Source: Oxalobacter vibrioformis | GTDB lineage: Bacteria; Pseudomonadota; Gammaproteobacteria; Burkholderiales; Burkholderiaceae_D | Length of the DNA: 64,000 nt | Direction of reading: 5' to 3' | Assembly (NCBI RefSeq): GCF_027118995.1 | Contig: NZ_CP098242.1 | Span: forward strand, 1,488,001-1,552,000 | Shown here: one piece after another, positions 9,288 through 18,376 of the stretch | Layout of the letters: the number at the start of each line of letters is the position of its first letter | Position numbering within the stretch: position 1 is the stretch's first letter | Program-made: the position numbers and the translations under genes | Notes under the pieces: generated by a model | Databases searched by the model: none | What the model saw: only the letters and a program-made list of their open reading frames with translations | Told to the model about the DNA's origin: nothing

Positions 9288-9902
9288 TTACTGGCATCCA
9301 GCTTGGCTTTTGGCGGCAGTGATGGCGTCATGGAAAGAGGAATAACCTCTCGGGATGAGCGGCTGGTTTGAGGAATTGCGTACAGCGCTTTCGGCATAGG
9401 CGGCCCGGCTCTGGTCATACGCAGAACAGGCCATGGTGTTGTTGTTTTGCAGGAGATAGACACCGGCCTGTGTGTAGTAGAGAGTGGAGAGCAGATCATA
9501 ACGGCCCTGGTTCTGATAGCGGCTGGCGGCTTCGTTGTATTGTGCAATGGCACGATCCATATATTCATTGGATTTTTCGTGACGATTGTCATAGGTGATG
9601 CTGTTGTCAAGAAAGCCTGCTTCCCGATAGGTCTCATCTCTTTGCGTTACCGCATTTGAACGCAACAGGGTACCAAAATCACGATAGGCGTTACCCAGTC
9701 CTTCCGGGTTATTTTCCGTTTCATAAATGCGCATGGCTTCCATGATGAGGCGCTCGGCAGGCAATGGTTGGCCTTGCACCATATAACGGTTTGCTTCTTC
9801 CAGCTTTACTGCCGGATCAGATGATTCAGGAAAGCTCACATAAACACAGGACGAAAGAAAGACGGAGAGGAACAAAACGAGGGAGGTGGCTGTCTTTTTC
9901 AT
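9288..9902 (-). CDS. Putative lipoprotein with TPR-like helices
   Basis: A 204-residue protein. Residues 1-19 form a lipoprotein signal ending in 'LSSC', so it should be lipidated and anchored in the envelope. The rest is rich in Ala, Tyr, Gln and Asn. It reads like tetratricopeptide helices: 'EEANRYMVQGQPLPAERLIMEAMRI' (about 35-60, in two parts), then repeats near 110-130 and 140-160 with 'YTQAGVYLLQNNN'. It lies upstream of the GT4-manB unit on the same strand but 46 bases away. A role in envelope assembly or glycan export is possible but unproven. No named family was recognised. Confidence 0.7.
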   Translation of the reverse strand: MKKTATSLVLFLSVFLSSCVYVSFPESSDPAVKLEEANRYMVQGQPLPAERLIMEAMRIYETENNPEGLGNAYRDFGTLLRSNAVTQRDETYREAGFLDNSITYDNRHEKSNEYMDRAIAQYNEAASRYQNQGRYDLLSTLYYTQAGVYLLQNNNTMACSAYDQSRAAYAESAVRNSSNQPLIPRGYSSFHDAITAAKSQAGCQ

Positions 9903-10013
9903 TGGTACTTTTCTTTTGTCAAAGTATGGTGGAGAAACCTGTAAACGAGGGTACTGCCATGCTTTTTGTGTGCGAAGCGCAGGAATTTTGGGTAAACTTG
10001 AAGTGAATCCGGA

Positions 10014-10055
10014 TTATGCACATGGCTCATTATAGTCGATTAAATCTGTGGATAA
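10014..10055. promoter_or_regulatory. Pair of DnaA-box matches
   Basis: TTATGCACA at 10014-10022 on the plus strand and TTATCCACA on the minus strand (plus strand reads TGTGGATAA, 10047-10055) both match the DnaA-box consensus TTWTNCACA. They face each other about 24 bases apart, between a lipoprotein gene and a small membrane-protein gene. No AT-rich unwinding tract or dnaA/dnaN neighbours are seen, so this is not presented as an origin. Confidence 0.35.
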
Positions 10056-10081
10056 GTCCGTTTGTCATCTGGAGGTCTGTC

Positions 10082-10276
10082 ATGATGTTTTTCTTTTGCA
10101 GTATCCCCGTACTACTGTTTTTCGGACTGATCGGTCTTTTCATTTATTGCAAAAAGACGGAGGAGGAATACAGGAAAAAGACCGGGCACGCTTATGCCCA
10201 TCATCCTGATAAAGATTTGCCGCTTTATAACTGCGGCCATTGCGACCGGTATTCTGTCGGGACGTTTTACTGGTGA
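10082..10276 (+). CDS. Small membrane protein of unknown function (64 aa)
   Basis: The start at ATG 10082 is set by a strong GGAGG at 10071-10075 with good spacing; an ATG further upstream at 10016 lacks one. Residues 3-22 form one hydrophobic segment ('FFFCSIPVLLFFGLIGLFIY'), followed by a charged stretch 'CKKTEEEYRKKTGHAY'. The C-terminal tail ends with a 'CGHC' pair near residue 54 that could bind metal or form a disulphide. An N-in or N-out single-pass topology cannot be decided. I do not recognise the family. The two opposed DnaA boxes lie just upstream. Confidence 0.55.
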   Translation: MMFFFCSIPVLLFFGLIGLFIYCKKTEEEYRKKTGHAYAHHPDKDLPLYNCGHCDRYSVGTFYW

Positions 10277-10334
10277 ACAGCTGCTGTGTTGAAATGCGTC
10301 GCATCATTGCGGGATGCCAGACAGGAAGCGGTTT

Positions 10335-10595
10335 TCAGAGAATATCGGTTTTATCCAGGAAATTGGTTTCTGCGATGCGTTCTTCTGTCATTTTCAGCGC
10401 ATCTTCTATTTGCCGCAGGCTGCTTAACAGTTGCTGAACCGCTTGCGGTGTAAAGACCGCCCGGATGACAATACGCGGGGAAGCCCGTCTATCGTTTTCG
10501 ATAAACAGATTTCCGGTTTCCTGATCAAACATGACAGAAATAGGGGCATCAAAGTGTGCCCTGATGATCTTTTCGGTTAAATCGACTTCTTTCAT
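10335..10595 (-). CDS. Hypothetical protein (86 aa)
   Basis: The ATG at 10595 has AGGGG about seven bases upstream, which supports expression. The product is small, soluble and acidic-basic mixed. It seems to have a beta-rich first half ('ISVMFDQETGNLFIEN', about 19-34, then 'PRIVIRAVFTP') and a helical second half ('AVQQLLSSLRQIEDALKMTEERI', about 52-74, in two parts). There is no signal peptide, cysteine cluster or known catalytic motif. It faces the 64-residue membrane-protein gene and lies back to back with prfC. Function unknown. Confidence 0.6.
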   Translation of the reverse strand: MKEVDLTEKIIRAHFDAPISVMFDQETGNLFIENDRRASPRIVIRAVFTPQAVQQLLSSLRQIEDALKMTEERIAETNFLDKTDIL

Positions 10596-10809
10596 TCATA
10601 TCCCCTGAAAGACCTGCTGGTAAGGTGATCTGACTATTGCACCAGGACTGCGCGTCTGGTTAAAAGCCGGGTGAATGCAACAGGAATAATTGTTCTATCC
10701 AATTATTGCAAATAAAACTTGCTTTGTGGAAATTTTTTATGATGATGCGCAAATTTCCTTTTATTTTATTAACAGGATAAACTGCTGGTTTTTCAGCAAA
10801 ATTGGCAGT
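10596..10809 (+). other. Leader region before prfC
   Basis: About 214 bases separate the divergent small gene from the prfC start. An in-frame ATG-less extension continues upstream of 10810 as far as 10690, but it encodes lysine-, isoleucine- and phenylalanine-rich sequence with no family likeness, so I treat it as non-coding. The region is AT-rich and should hold the prfC promoter, but no close -35/-10 pair stood out. Confidence 0.4.
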
Positions 10810-12438
10810 ATGAACACATCTTCTTCTGTTTCCGACCGGGATATTGCGCATGAAGTTGCCCGGCGGCGAACCTTTGGCATTATTTCTCACCCGGACGCCG
10901 GAAAAACGACATTGACCGAAAAGCTGCTGCTTTTCTCCGGTGCCATCCAACTGGCCGGCACGGTCAAGGCAAGGAAAAGTGCAAGGCATGCGACGTCAGA
11001 CTGGATGGATATTGAAAAACAGCGGGGTATTTCTGTTGCCAGCTCTGTCATGCAGTTTGAATACCGCGATCATGTCATTAATCTGCTTGATACCCCGGGA
11101 CACCAGGATTTTTCGGAAGATACTTACCGCGTACTGACGGCGGTTGATACCGCTTTGATGGTGATTGATGCGGCGCGTGGCGTGGAAGCGCAGACCATCA
11201 AGCTTTTGGATGTCTGCCGGATGCGCCATACGCCGATTATCACCTTCATGAACAAGCTGGACCGGGAAACGCGTGATCCGCTTGAGTTGCTTGATGAGGT
11301 GGAGTCGGTTCTGAAAATCCAGTGTGCGCCCATTACCTGGCCGATCGGCATGGGCAAGAATTTTCGCGGTGTCTATCATTTGCTGCGTGATGAAGTGATG
11401 CTTTTCGAGGCGGGCAGTGAAAGGGCTGACCAGGAGTTTGAGGTGATCTCGGGGATTGATAATCCACGCCTTGCCGAGCGGTTTCCGCAGGAAATGGAAC
11501 AGTTGAAAATGGAGGTAGAGCTGGTTCATGGCGCTTCCAATTCTTTTGATGCCGAACAGTTTCTTGCGGGCACGCTGACACCGGTTTTTTTTGGTTCGGC
11601 GATCAATAATTTCGGGGTGCGGGAAATTCTGGATGCCCTTTTGGACTGGGCGCAGCCGCCAGGCGCACGGGATGCCACTATACGGACCGTGGCGCCGGCA
11701 GAAAAGCCGTTTTCCGGTTTTGTTTTCAAGATACAGGCCAATATGGACCCGGCGCATCGGGACCGGATTGCCTTTTTACGGGTTTGTTCCGGCCGCTTTG
11801 AAAAGGGAATGAAACTCAGGCATTTGCGTTTGCAGCGTGATGTGCGGATTTCGAGTGTGGTCACATTCATGGCGTCTTCGCGCGAGCAGGTGGAAGAGGC
11901 TTACGCGGGCGATATTATCGGCTTGCCCAATCACGGGAATATGCAGATTGGTGACAGTTTCTCTGAAGGTGAGCTGCTGCAGTTTACCGGGATACCGTAT
12001 TTTGCGCCGGATCTTTTCCGGATGGTCCGGATCAAGAATCCGCTGAAACTCAAGCAATTGCATAAAGGGTTGCAGCAACTGGGTGAGGAAGGGGCGGTAC
12101 AGGTTTTCAAACCGTTGCAGGGAAGCGACCTTATTTTAGGGGCCGTAGGCGTGCTGCAGTTTGATGTGGTCGCCAGCCGCCTGATGAATGAGTATGGGGT
12201 GGATGCTGTTTTTGAGGGAACATCCATCAGCAGCGCCCGCTGGGTAACGTCTGAAGACAAGCGCATGCTGGCCGAATTTGAAAAATCGCTGTCACATAAC
12301 CTGTCGCATGATGCGGCGGGCAACCTGGCGTACCTGGCAACTTCTGCAGTGAATCTTCGTCTGACAGAAGAGCGCTGGCCGAAACTGGTGTTTCATACGA
12401 CGCGTGAACATGCCGTGAAACTGGATGATGCGGTTTAA
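10810..12438 (+). CDS. prfC: Peptide chain release factor 3
   Basis: RF3 is the GTPase that recycles RF1 and RF2 from the ribosome after termination. From ATG 10810 the protein has 542 residues, close to the usual 525-540. G-domain motifs are present: P-loop 'SHPDAGKTT' near 27-35, '[14 protein letters not shown]' near 96-109 and '[10 protein letters not shown]' near 150. '[10 protein letters not shown]' is the switch I sequence of this family. The translation domain and RF3-specific C-terminal domain follow. An ORF extension upstream of the ATG is not conserved. Its 3' end overlaps the convergent acetyltransferase gene by four bases. Confidence 0.96.
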   Translation: MNTSSSVSDRDIAHEVARRRTFGIISHPDAGKTTLTEKLLLFSGAIQLAGTVKARKSARHATSDWMDIEKQRGISVASSVMQFEYRDHVINLLDTPGHQDFSEDTYRVLTAVDTALMVIDAARGVEAQTIKLLDVCRMRHTPIITFMNKLDRETRDPLELLDEVESVLKIQCAPITWPIGMGKNFRGVYHLLRDEVMLFEAGSERADQEFEVISGIDNPRLAERFPQEMEQLKMEVELVHGASNSFDAEQFLAGTLTPVFFGSAINNFGVREILDALLDWAQPPGARDATIRTVAPAEKPFSGFVFKIQANMDPAHRDRIAFLRVCSGRFEKGMKLRHLRLQRDVRISSVVTFMASSREQVEEAYAGDIIGLPNHGNMQIGDSFSEGELLQFTGIPYFAPDLFRMVRIKNPLKLKQLHKGLQQLGEEGAVQVFKPLQGSDLILGAVGVLQFDVVASRLMNEYGVDAVFEGTSISSARWVTSEDKRMLAEFEKSLSHNLSHDAAGNLAYLATSAVNLRLTEERWPKLVFHTTREHAVKLDDAV

Positions 12439-12995
12439 TCCAGTTGCCGCATGATCATGCAGGGGTTGCCAACGGCAACCACGTTAGCGGGAATGTCATG
12501 GGTGACAACACTGCCGGAACCAATGGTTGTGCCGCGTCCGATGGTAACGCCGGGATTGATAATTGTGCCTCCTCCTATCCAGACATCATCTTCAATGGTG
12601 ACGGGTTTGGCGTATTCCAGGCCGTTTCGTCTCTCAAGCGGGTCAATAGGGTGGGTAGCCGTATATATCTGTACCTTGGGCCCCAGCATGACATTGTTGC
12701 CAATTGTCACGGGTGCACAGTCAAGGATGATGCAGCTGAAATTGGTGTAAAAATTATCCCCGACCGTGATGTTATAGCCGTAGTCGCAATAAAACGGCGG
12801 AGTGATTTTCAGATTGGCGCCGGATGATTTGAACAGTAGCTCTAAAATGGTGGATTTTTTTTCGTTCGCTTCCGGGCTGGTTGCATTATATGCCTGTGTC
12901 AGTGTCAGCGCGCGTTGTCGGTCATTTTGCAATTCCGGATCGTTTGCGTTGTATTCGATTCCGGCGATCATTTTTTCTTTGTTTGTCGGTGTCAT
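12435..12995 (-). CDS. maa: Maltose O-acetyltransferase family protein
   Basis: The 186-residue protein is a left-handed beta-helix acetyltransferase. Its helical N terminus ('[16 protein letters not shown]') belongs to the mac/Maa family. Hexapeptide repeats run from about residue 75 to 170, with catalytic His in '[13 protein letters not shown]' (about 114). The closing '[15 protein letters not shown]' is typical. Such enzymes acetylate sugars such as maltose, glucose or galactosides with acetyl-CoA; the true substrate is often unknown, so lacA- or nodL-type roles remain possible. It is monocistronic in appearance and convergent with prfC. Confidence 0.85.
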   Translation of the reverse strand: MTPTNKEKMIAGIEYNANDPELQNDRQRALTLTQAYNATSPEANEKKSTILELLFKSSGANLKITPPFYCDYGYNITVGDNFYTNFSCIILDCAPVTIGNNVMLGPKVQIYTATHPIDPLERRNGLEYAKPVTIEDDVWIGGGTIINPGVTIGRGTTIGSGSVVTHDIPANVVAVGNPCMIMRQLD

Positions 12996-13032
12996 TGCTG
13001 TATTTATCGTTATCTCATTGTGTAAAAGGGCG

Positions 13033-13764
13033 CTAGGGATCGGTCCGGTTCCAGATGGCTGTCAGTGCTGAAACGGCGGCCATGCCTGCTGTTTCTGTAC
13101 GCAGTATCCGGGTACCCAGTGAAACCGTGATGGCGCCATAGCGAACAGCCAATCCTTCTTCTTCACGTGAAAAGCCGCCCTCAGGACCTATTATAAGCGT
13201 GACATCCTGCGGCTGATTGTGAAAGGCCCAGTCTGCCAGGGAGTCTTTGGCATGCGGGCTGAGCATCAAAGTAGGCTGGGATTCATGGCTTTCCACCCAT
13301 TTCTTGAAGGGGGTGATGTCGTCCAGTTCGGCAAAGCGGTTGCGGCCGCTTTGCTCTGAAGAGGCAATAATGATACTTTTCCAGCGGATGGCCCGTTTTT
13401 CCGCCCGCTCTTCTGTCAACCGGACAACGGAACGTTCTGATTCGACCGGGCAGATTCGCGCCACGCCCAGTTCGATGGCCTTTTCTATGACCAGATCCAT
13501 CTTGGAGGCTTCAGGCATCGATTGCACGAGCGTGACACGATAGGGCAGTTCGTTTTCCCGGGGCTGGAAGGAGATGATGTCAACGGTGGTGCCGTGCTTG
13601 TGAATATCAACGATTTTTGCGCTATATTCTCCTCCCTCGCCATTAAAAAGAGTGATGTCGTCTCCGGGACGCAAGCGTAAAACCATCGTATGGCGGGCTG
13701 CGGATGCCGGCAGTTCCAGTTGGGTATTTATGGCAAGCGGGGCGTTGCAGTACAGGCGTGTCAT
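13033..13764 (-). CDS. rsmE: 16S rRNA (uracil-1498-N3)-methyltransferase
   Basis: RsmE methylates U1498 of 16S rRNA in the assembled 30S subunit. The 243-residue protein has the PUA-like N-terminal domain ('HTMVLRLRPGDDITLFNGEGGEY', about 25-47, in two parts) and a SPOUT-fold C-terminal domain. The SAM-knot motifs are 'IIGPEGGFS' near 190 and 'LRTETAG' near 223. Length is normal. It is divergent from tkt across a 152-base region that likely contains promoters for both. No unusual features. Confidence 0.95.
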   Translation of the reverse strand: MTRLYCNAPLAINTQLELPASAARHTMVLRLRPGDDITLFNGEGGEYSAKIVDIHKHGTTVDIISFQPRENELPYRVTLVQSMPEASKMDLVIEKAIELGVARICPVESERSVVRLTEERAEKRAIRWKSIIIASSEQSGRNRFAELDDITPFKKWVESHESQPTLMLSPHAKDSLADWAFHNQPQDVTLIIGPEGGFSREEEGLAVRYGAITVSLGTRILRTETAGMAAVSALTAIWNRTDP

Positions 13765-13916
13765 GATGCGCTCCCTGTTGGCGGGTTGATCTTAATCTAA
13801 GAGTGAGTCTCTGATAGAATACAGGCAGGTATATGCTAGGCATAATACACGATTTGATGGGGGGTATTACATTGGTTTTTCCCCATCCAACCCTTTGACG
13901 GATTCAAGATAACCCT
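13765..13916. promoter_or_regulatory. Divergent promoter region between rsmE and tkt
   Basis: The 152 bases separate the two starts. CATAAT at 13841-13846 is a possible -10 element for tkt, but no good -35 lies 17 bases upstream of it. No terminator hairpin is seen. Confidence 0.35.
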
Positions 13917-15923
13917 ATGACGACGACTCTACCCGACAACATCATGGCAAATGCCATACGCGCACTGGCGATGGATGCAGTTCAGAAGGCCAATTCCGGA
14001 CACCCCGGTATGCCGATGGGCATGGCAGAAATTGCGGTGGCGCTGTGGTCCCGCCATTACCGGCATAATCCGGCCAATCCGCACTGGTCAAATCGTGATC
14101 GTTTTGTTCTGTCAAACGGACATGGTTCCATGCTGCAGTATGCGCTTTTGCATCTGTCGGGTTATGACCTGACGATAGAGGATATCAAGAATTTCCGGCA
14201 GCTTCACTCCAAGACGCCGGGTCATCCTGAGGTGCATGTAACGCCCGGTGTTGAAACCACAACCGGGCCGCTTGGACAGGGGATTACCAATGCCGTAGGT
14301 ATGGCGCTTGCTGAAAAGCTTCTGGCGGAAGAATTCAACAGGCCCGGATTTGATCTGGTTGATCATCATACTTATGTGTTTTTGGGTGATGGTTGCCTGA
14401 TGGAAGGTATTTCGCATGAAGCCTGCTCACTGGCAGGTACCTGGAAATTGAATAAGCTGATTGCCCTGTATGACGATAACGGGATTTCGATTGACGGCGA
14501 TGTCAAAGGCTGGCTGACAGATGATACGCCGAAACGTTTTGAAGCCTATGGCTGGAATGTGATTCCGAATGTGGATGGCCATGATGTGGCGGCTGTTGAT
14601 GCGGCCATCGTCAAGGCAAAGGCATCAGACAAACCGACACTCATCTGTTGCAAGACCATTATCGGCAAAGGGTCACCCAACAAGGCAGGTACCCATGATG
14701 TGCATGGCGCCCCGCTGGGAGACAAGGAAATCGAGGCGACACGGATTGCGATTGACTGGACATATCCTCCTTTTGAAATCCCTGCGGAGGTATATAAAGC
14801 CTGGGATGCCCGGGAAGACGGGCAGAAATGGCAAAAGGAATGGGATGTGCTTCTGGCGGCATATACCAAGGAATATCCCGGGGAATCGGCTGAGTTTACC
14901 CGCAGAATGAGCGGCACATTGCCTGCCGGTTTTGATGAGGCGGTTAAACAGTACATCACCGATTGCGTCGCAAAAAAAGAAACGATTGCTACCCGTCGCG
15001 CCAGCCAGAATGCGATCGAGGCTTATTCTGCTATCCTGCCGGATTTTCTGGGCGGTTCTGCCGATCTGACCGGTTCAAATCTTACCAACTGGAAAGAAAG
15101 CGTCAAGCTGACAGCAGACAAGCCCGGCAATTACATCAGTTATGGTGTACGGGAGTTTGGCATGAGTGCCATTATGAACGGGATTGCCCTGCATGGCGGA
15201 TTTGTCCCGTTTGGCGGCACCTTCCTCACTTTCTCGGATTACAGCCGCAATGCGCTCAGGATGGCGGCGCTGATGCAGATCCGCTCCATTTTTGTTTTTA
15301 CACACGATTCCATTGGTGTGGGTGAGGATGGACCAACGCATGAACCGGTTGAGCATATTTCCAGCATGCGTCTGATCCCGAACCTCAATAACTGGCGCCC
15401 CTGCGACACGGTGGAGTCTGCTGTTGCGTGGAGTGAGGCGATCAAACGGGAAAATGGCCCGACGACACTGATTTTTTCACGTCAGAATCTCGCTTATCAG
15501 GAGAGGACTGAAGAACAGGTTGCCAATATTGCCCGAGGCGGATATGTATTGCGGGATGCCAAGGATGCGAAAGTGGTACTGATTGCGACAGGTTCTGAAG
15601 TTGAACTGACTGTCAATGCAGCGGATGAACTGGCGAAAAAAGGGGTTGCGGCTCGCGTGGTGTCGATGCCCTCGACCGATGTCTTCGATATCCAGGAACC
15701 GGCCTATCGTGAAAGTGTTTTGCCCAAAGGCCTGCCGCGCGTTGCGATAGAGGCCGGGATTACCGATTACTGGCGCAAGTATGTCGGTCTGGAAGGCGCT
15801 GTTGTGGGCATGGAAAGCTTTGGTGAATCAGCCCCTGCTTCCGTTCTTTTCAAGCATTTCGGGTTTACTGTGGAAAATGTCGTCGCCAAAGTGCAATCCG
15901 TTTTAGGTAAGACAGTTTTATAA
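13917..15923 (+). CDS. tkt: Transketolase
   Basis: Transfers two-carbon units between sugar phosphates in the non-oxidative pentose-phosphate pathway, using thiamine diphosphate. The 668-residue protein is full length. The ThDP motif begins with 'GDGCLMEG' near 157 and ends with 'DDNGISIDG' about 30 residues later. '[17 protein letters not shown]' lies at 28-44 and '[18 protein letters not shown]' near 413, with the catalytic Glu in 'REFGM'. It is followed by gap 85 bases later on the same strand, a pairing seen in Burkholderiales. Confidence 0.97.
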   Translation: MTTTLPDNIMANAIRALAMDAVQKANSGHPGMPMGMAEIAVALWSRHYRHNPANPHWSNRDRFVLSNGHGSMLQYALLHLSGYDLTIEDIKNFRQLHSKTPGHPEVHVTPGVETTTGPLGQGITNAVGMALAEKLLAEEFNRPGFDLVDHHTYVFLGDGCLMEGISHEACSLAGTWKLNKLIALYDDNGISIDGDVKGWLTDDTPKRFEAYGWNVIPNVDGHDVAAVDAAIVKAKASDKPTLICCKTIIGKGSPNKAGTHDVHGAPLGDKEIEATRIAIDWTYPPFEIPAEVYKAWDAREDGQKWQKEWDVLLAAYTKEYPGESAEFTRRMSGTLPAGFDEAVKQYITDCVAKKETIATRRASQNAIEAYSAILPDFLGGSADLTGSNLTNWKESVKLTADKPGNYISYGVREFGMSAIMNGIALHGGFVPFGGTFLTFSDYSRNALRMAALMQIRSIFVFTHDSIGVGEDGPTHEPVEHISSMRLIPNLNNWRPCDTVESAVAWSEAIKRENGPTTLIFSRQNLAYQERTEEQVANIARGGYVLRDAKDAKVVLIATGSEVELTVNAADELAKKGVAARVVSMPSTDVFDIQEPAYRESVLPKGLPRVAIEAGITDYWRKYVGLEGAVVGMESFGESAPASVLFKHFGFTVENVVAKVQSVLGKTVL

Positions 15924-16008
15924 TAAGAGCCCTGCAGCGGTTTTCCGCCCCACGGAAAATCATGGACAGGTGGATAATCGATTTTGACTAATTCAGGAGT
16001 AAAACATC

Positions 16009-17022
16009 ATGGCTATTCGGGTTGCGATTAACGGCTATGGCCGTATTGGCCGGAATGTTCTTCGTGCGCATTACGAAGACGGAAAATCACGCGATATGGA
16101 AATTGTCGCCGTCAATGACCTGGGCGATATGGAAATCAGCGCCCACCTGACCCGTTATGACACGGTGCATGGCAAATTTAACGGAAAGGTGGAGTACGAA
16201 AACGATTACCTGATCGTCAATGGTGACAGAATCCGCGCCATATCCAACCGCAATCCGGGCGAGATGCCGTGGAAAGAACTGGGTGTGGATGTCGTACTGG
16301 AATGTACCGGGCGTTTTACGACCAAAGAAGCGGCATCAGCCCATTTGCAGGCAGGGGCAAAAAAGGTATTGATTTCTGCTCCGGGCGGCAAGGATGTGGA
16401 TGCAACGGTTGTTTATGGTGTCAACCAGGGCGTTCTGAAAGCGTCTGATACGATCGTATCGAATGCTTCCTGTACGACAAACTGCCTGGCGCCGGTCGCC
16501 AAGCCGCTACATGAAAAGCTTGGCATTATGAATGGTCTGATGACAACGATTCATGCCTATACGAACGATCAGGTGCTGACGGACGTGTACCACAGCGATC
16601 CGCGCCGTGCCCGGGCCGCGGCCATGAATATTATCCCGACCCGTACCGGTGCGGCGGTAGCAGTTGGCCTGGTTTTGCCTGAACTGGCAGGCAAGCTTGA
16701 TGGTTATGCAATGCGTGTGCCAACCATCAATGTATCAGCAGTTGATCTGACTTTCATTGCTTCCCGCCCGACGACGGTTGAAGAAGTCAATGCCATCCTG
16801 AAAGAGGCTTCGGAGGGCGAAATGAAGGGGGTTCTGGCTTACAATACCGAGCCGCTGGTATCCGTTGATTTCAACCATACCACGGTATCCAGCACCTTTG
16901 ATGCGACCCAGACCCGTGTGAGCGGTGGCACCTTGGTCAAGATCCTGGCCTGGTATGACAATGAGTGGGGTTTCAGTTGCCGGATGATGGATACGGCCAT
17001 GGCAATGATGAGTGCCAAATAA
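16009..17022 (+). CDS. gap: Glyceraldehyde-3-phosphate dehydrogenase, type I
   Basis: Oxidises glyceraldehyde-3-phosphate with phosphate and NAD(P)+ in glycolysis and gluconeogenesis. The 337-residue protein has '[14 protein letters not shown]' at the N terminus (dinucleotide fold), '[12 protein letters not shown]' with catalytic Cys155, and '[12 protein letters not shown]' at the C terminus. The residue after the second beta-strand is Asp in 'VAVNDLGD', usual for NAD preference. AGGAG lies just upstream of the ATG. In many Burkholderiales pgk follows; here a terminator follows instead and pgk is absent from the window. Confidence 0.97.
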   Translation: MAIRVAINGYGRIGRNVLRAHYEDGKSRDMEIVAVNDLGDMEISAHLTRYDTVHGKFNGKVEYENDYLIVNGDRIRAISNRNPGEMPWKELGVDVVLECTGRFTTKEAASAHLQAGAKKVLISAPGGKDVDATVVYGVNQGVLKASDTIVSNASCTTNCLAPVAKPLHEKLGIMNGLMTTIHAYTNDQVLTDVYHSDPRRARAAAMNIIPTRTGAAVAVGLVLPELAGKLDGYAMRVPTINVSAVDLTFIASRPTTVEEVNAILKEASEGEMKGVLAYNTEPLVSVDFNHTTVSSTFDATQTRVSGGTLVKILAWYDNEWGFSCRMMDTAMAMMSAK

Positions 17023-17051
17023 TTCATTTGCCTATTAACAGCATGATCAGG

Positions 17052-17080
17052 CGCGGGTCACTTTGGTGGCCCGCGTTTTT
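17052..17080 (+). terminator. Rho-independent terminator after gap
   Basis: Arms CGCGGGTCAC (17052-17061) and GTGGCCCGCG (17066-17075) pair over 10 positions with one G:U-type wobble, loop TTTG, followed by five T. It ends the tkt-gap unit. Confidence 0.85.
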
Positions 17081-17114
17081 GCATGGTCAAAACGTTTTTT
17101 TCAGGTAGATCATA

Positions 17115-17456
17115 TCAATGAGCGGCACACCCTCTTCGTAATTCGGGTCCGGATAATGGTCTGTAAAAAAAGCGGGGAATGGCGTGCGAATAGACAAATC
17201 CGCAACGTTTGTAAAACGTCAGTATTCTGGTTATGTTGCCGGTTCCCACCAGCATAGCTTTCGCATAAGAGGCATATCTTTCCAGGATATGGCGGATTAG
17301 GGCTTTGCCATAACCTTTCCCTTGGTATTGGGGCCATGTGGCAATATTTTTGATTTCATACACGCCACTTTCTTCTTCCGTGACGACACAGATGTTTTTC
17401 AGGTCATCATCAAAGAGGGCGTACATCTCCCCCCTTTCAGGATAGCGGTCTATCAT
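17115..17456 (-). CDS. GNAT-family acetyltransferase with unclear start
   Basis: The product from ATG 17456 is 113 residues. It carries the acetyl-CoA loop 'QYQGKGYGKALI' (about 43-54) after 'YEIKNIATWP', and 'FYKRCGFVYSH' near the C terminus, so it is a GNAT N-acetyltransferase. The reading frame stays open upstream to about 17567. That stretch encodes 'RIEKINADKKHYLALLLLG' and then 'DEQES', which look like the real N-terminal part of the fold. It contains no ATG, GTG or TTG. Either a rare ATT or ATA codon near 17525-17531 starts it, the start codon has mutated, or a shortened protein is made. Substrate unknown. Confidence 0.6.
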   Translation of the reverse strand: MIDRYPERGEMYALFDDDLKNICVVTEEESGVYEIKNIATWPQYQGKGYGKALIRHILERYASYAKAMLVGTGNITRILTFYKRCGFVYSHAIPRFFYRPLSGPELRRGCAAH

Positions 17457-17590
17457 GGATTCCTGCTCATCGCCTAAAAGCAGCAGCGCCAGATAGTGTT
17501 TTTTATCCGCGTTTATTTTTTCAATTCGTATGGAGAGTGATCGGTTTTTTTTGGTTATATTACCTTTTTATCATCTGAATGGAGTCTGCC

Positions 17591-18250
17591 ATGATAAGCC
17601 AGGACGCAATTCTTTCTGCATTTCAGTTCCGTCATGCCTGCAAGGCATTTGATCCGGACAAAAAAATCAGTGATGCTGATTTCAACCTGATTCTGGAATC
17701 AGGCCGCCTTTCTCCCAGTTCTTTCGGGTTTGAGCCGTGGAAGTTTCTTGTGATCCAGAACGCAACCTTGCGTGAAAAGCTGCGTACGGTGAGCTGGGGA
17801 GCACAGACACAATTGCCGACTGCCAGTCATTATGTTGCGATCATGTGTTATCGCGATGGCATGCGTTTTGATTCCGGACATGTGACCCGTATGATGAAAG
17901 CTGTCCAGCATCTGCCGGATGAGGTCGCGGCAAACAAGCGCGAACGTTTCAGGCAGTTTCAGGAAGAAAATCGTTTGCTGGATACACCGCGCACCTTGTT
18001 TGACTGGGCCGGAAAGCAGGCATACATTGCGCTGGGCAACATGATGACAACGGCGGCGTTGATGGGAATTGATTCCTGCGCGATTGAGGGAGCCAATCTG
18101 GACGCGTCTGAATCAATCTTGAGTGAAGCCGGGCTGACGGAAAACGGGCAATTGGGGCTTTCGGTTATGGTCGCATTCGGTTATCGGGTCAATGAGCCCG
18201 GCGCCAAGACGCGTCAATCCATGGATGAGGTTGTGGTCTGGGTCAAATGA
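17591..18250 (+). CDS. Nitroreductase-family NAD(P)H oxidoreductase
   Basis: A 219-residue flavoenzyme of the NfsB/nitroreductase fold. 'FQFRHACKAFDPDKKI' near the N terminus and 'LSPSSFGFEPWKFLVI' near 40-55 bind FMN; 'GIDSCAIEGAN' near 160 and 'MVAFGYRVNEP' near 200 complete the fold. Members reduce nitro compounds, quinones or enals with NAD(P)H; the physiological substrate is not evident. ATG 17591 is preferred over ATG 17579 because GGAG sits seven bases upstream. It ends next to the split terminator before hslU. Confidence 0.85.
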   Translation: MISQDAILSAFQFRHACKAFDPDKKISDADFNLILESGRLSPSSFGFEPWKFLVIQNATLREKLRTVSWGAQTQLPTASHYVAIMCYRDGMRFDSGHVTRMMKAVQHLPDEVAANKRERFRQFQEENRLLDTPRTLFDWAGKQAYIALGNMMTTAALMGIDSCAIEGANLDASESILSEAGLTENGQLGLSVMVAFGYRVNEPGAKTRQSMDEVVVWVK

Positions 18251-18274
18251 GTTTTTGGCTTATGCAGGATCACA

Positions 18275-18359
18275 AAAAAGCCCGGTAAAAACTGAACTGC
18301 ACCTCCAATTCGTCAGACTTTGTCCAACTTTTGGGGGTCACTTCAAAGCCGGGCTTTTT
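18275..18359. terminator. Bidirectional terminator stem split by a long insert
   Basis: AAAAAGCCCGG (18275-18285) and CCGGGCTTTTT (18349-18359) are perfect 11-base complements with flanking A and T runs, as in a terminator shared by the nitroreductase gene and convergent hslU. The arms are separated by 63 bases rather than 3-10, which suggests an insertion into the loop. Confidence 0.6.
18293..18340. mobile_element. Probable IS3-family end remnant (48 bp)
   Basis: The 48 bases begin TGAACTGCACC and end with GGGGGTCA. Read on the other strand the piece starts TGACCCCCAAAAGTTGGACA. Both ends have the TG...CA form of IS3-family termini, and the two motifs resemble terminal inverted repeats I recall from that family. 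No transposase coding is present. It lies in the loop of the split terminator. Confidence 0.4.
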
Positions 18360-18376
18360 CATTTGCTTAGACCCGG

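Noticed and set aside
10014..10055. Possible replication origin
   Set aside because: Only two DnaA boxes, no AT-rich unwinding repeat and no dnaA, dnaN, gyrB or rpmH nearby.
10690..10809. N-terminal extension of PrfC
   Set aside because: The extra residues are low-quality, AT-rich sequence and RF3 homologues begin near ATG 10810.
15930..15965. Terminator or riboswitch between tkt and gap
   Set aside because: A small GGTTTTCCG/CGGAAAATC hairpin is present but there is no T run and no riboswitch core, so only a minor hairpin.
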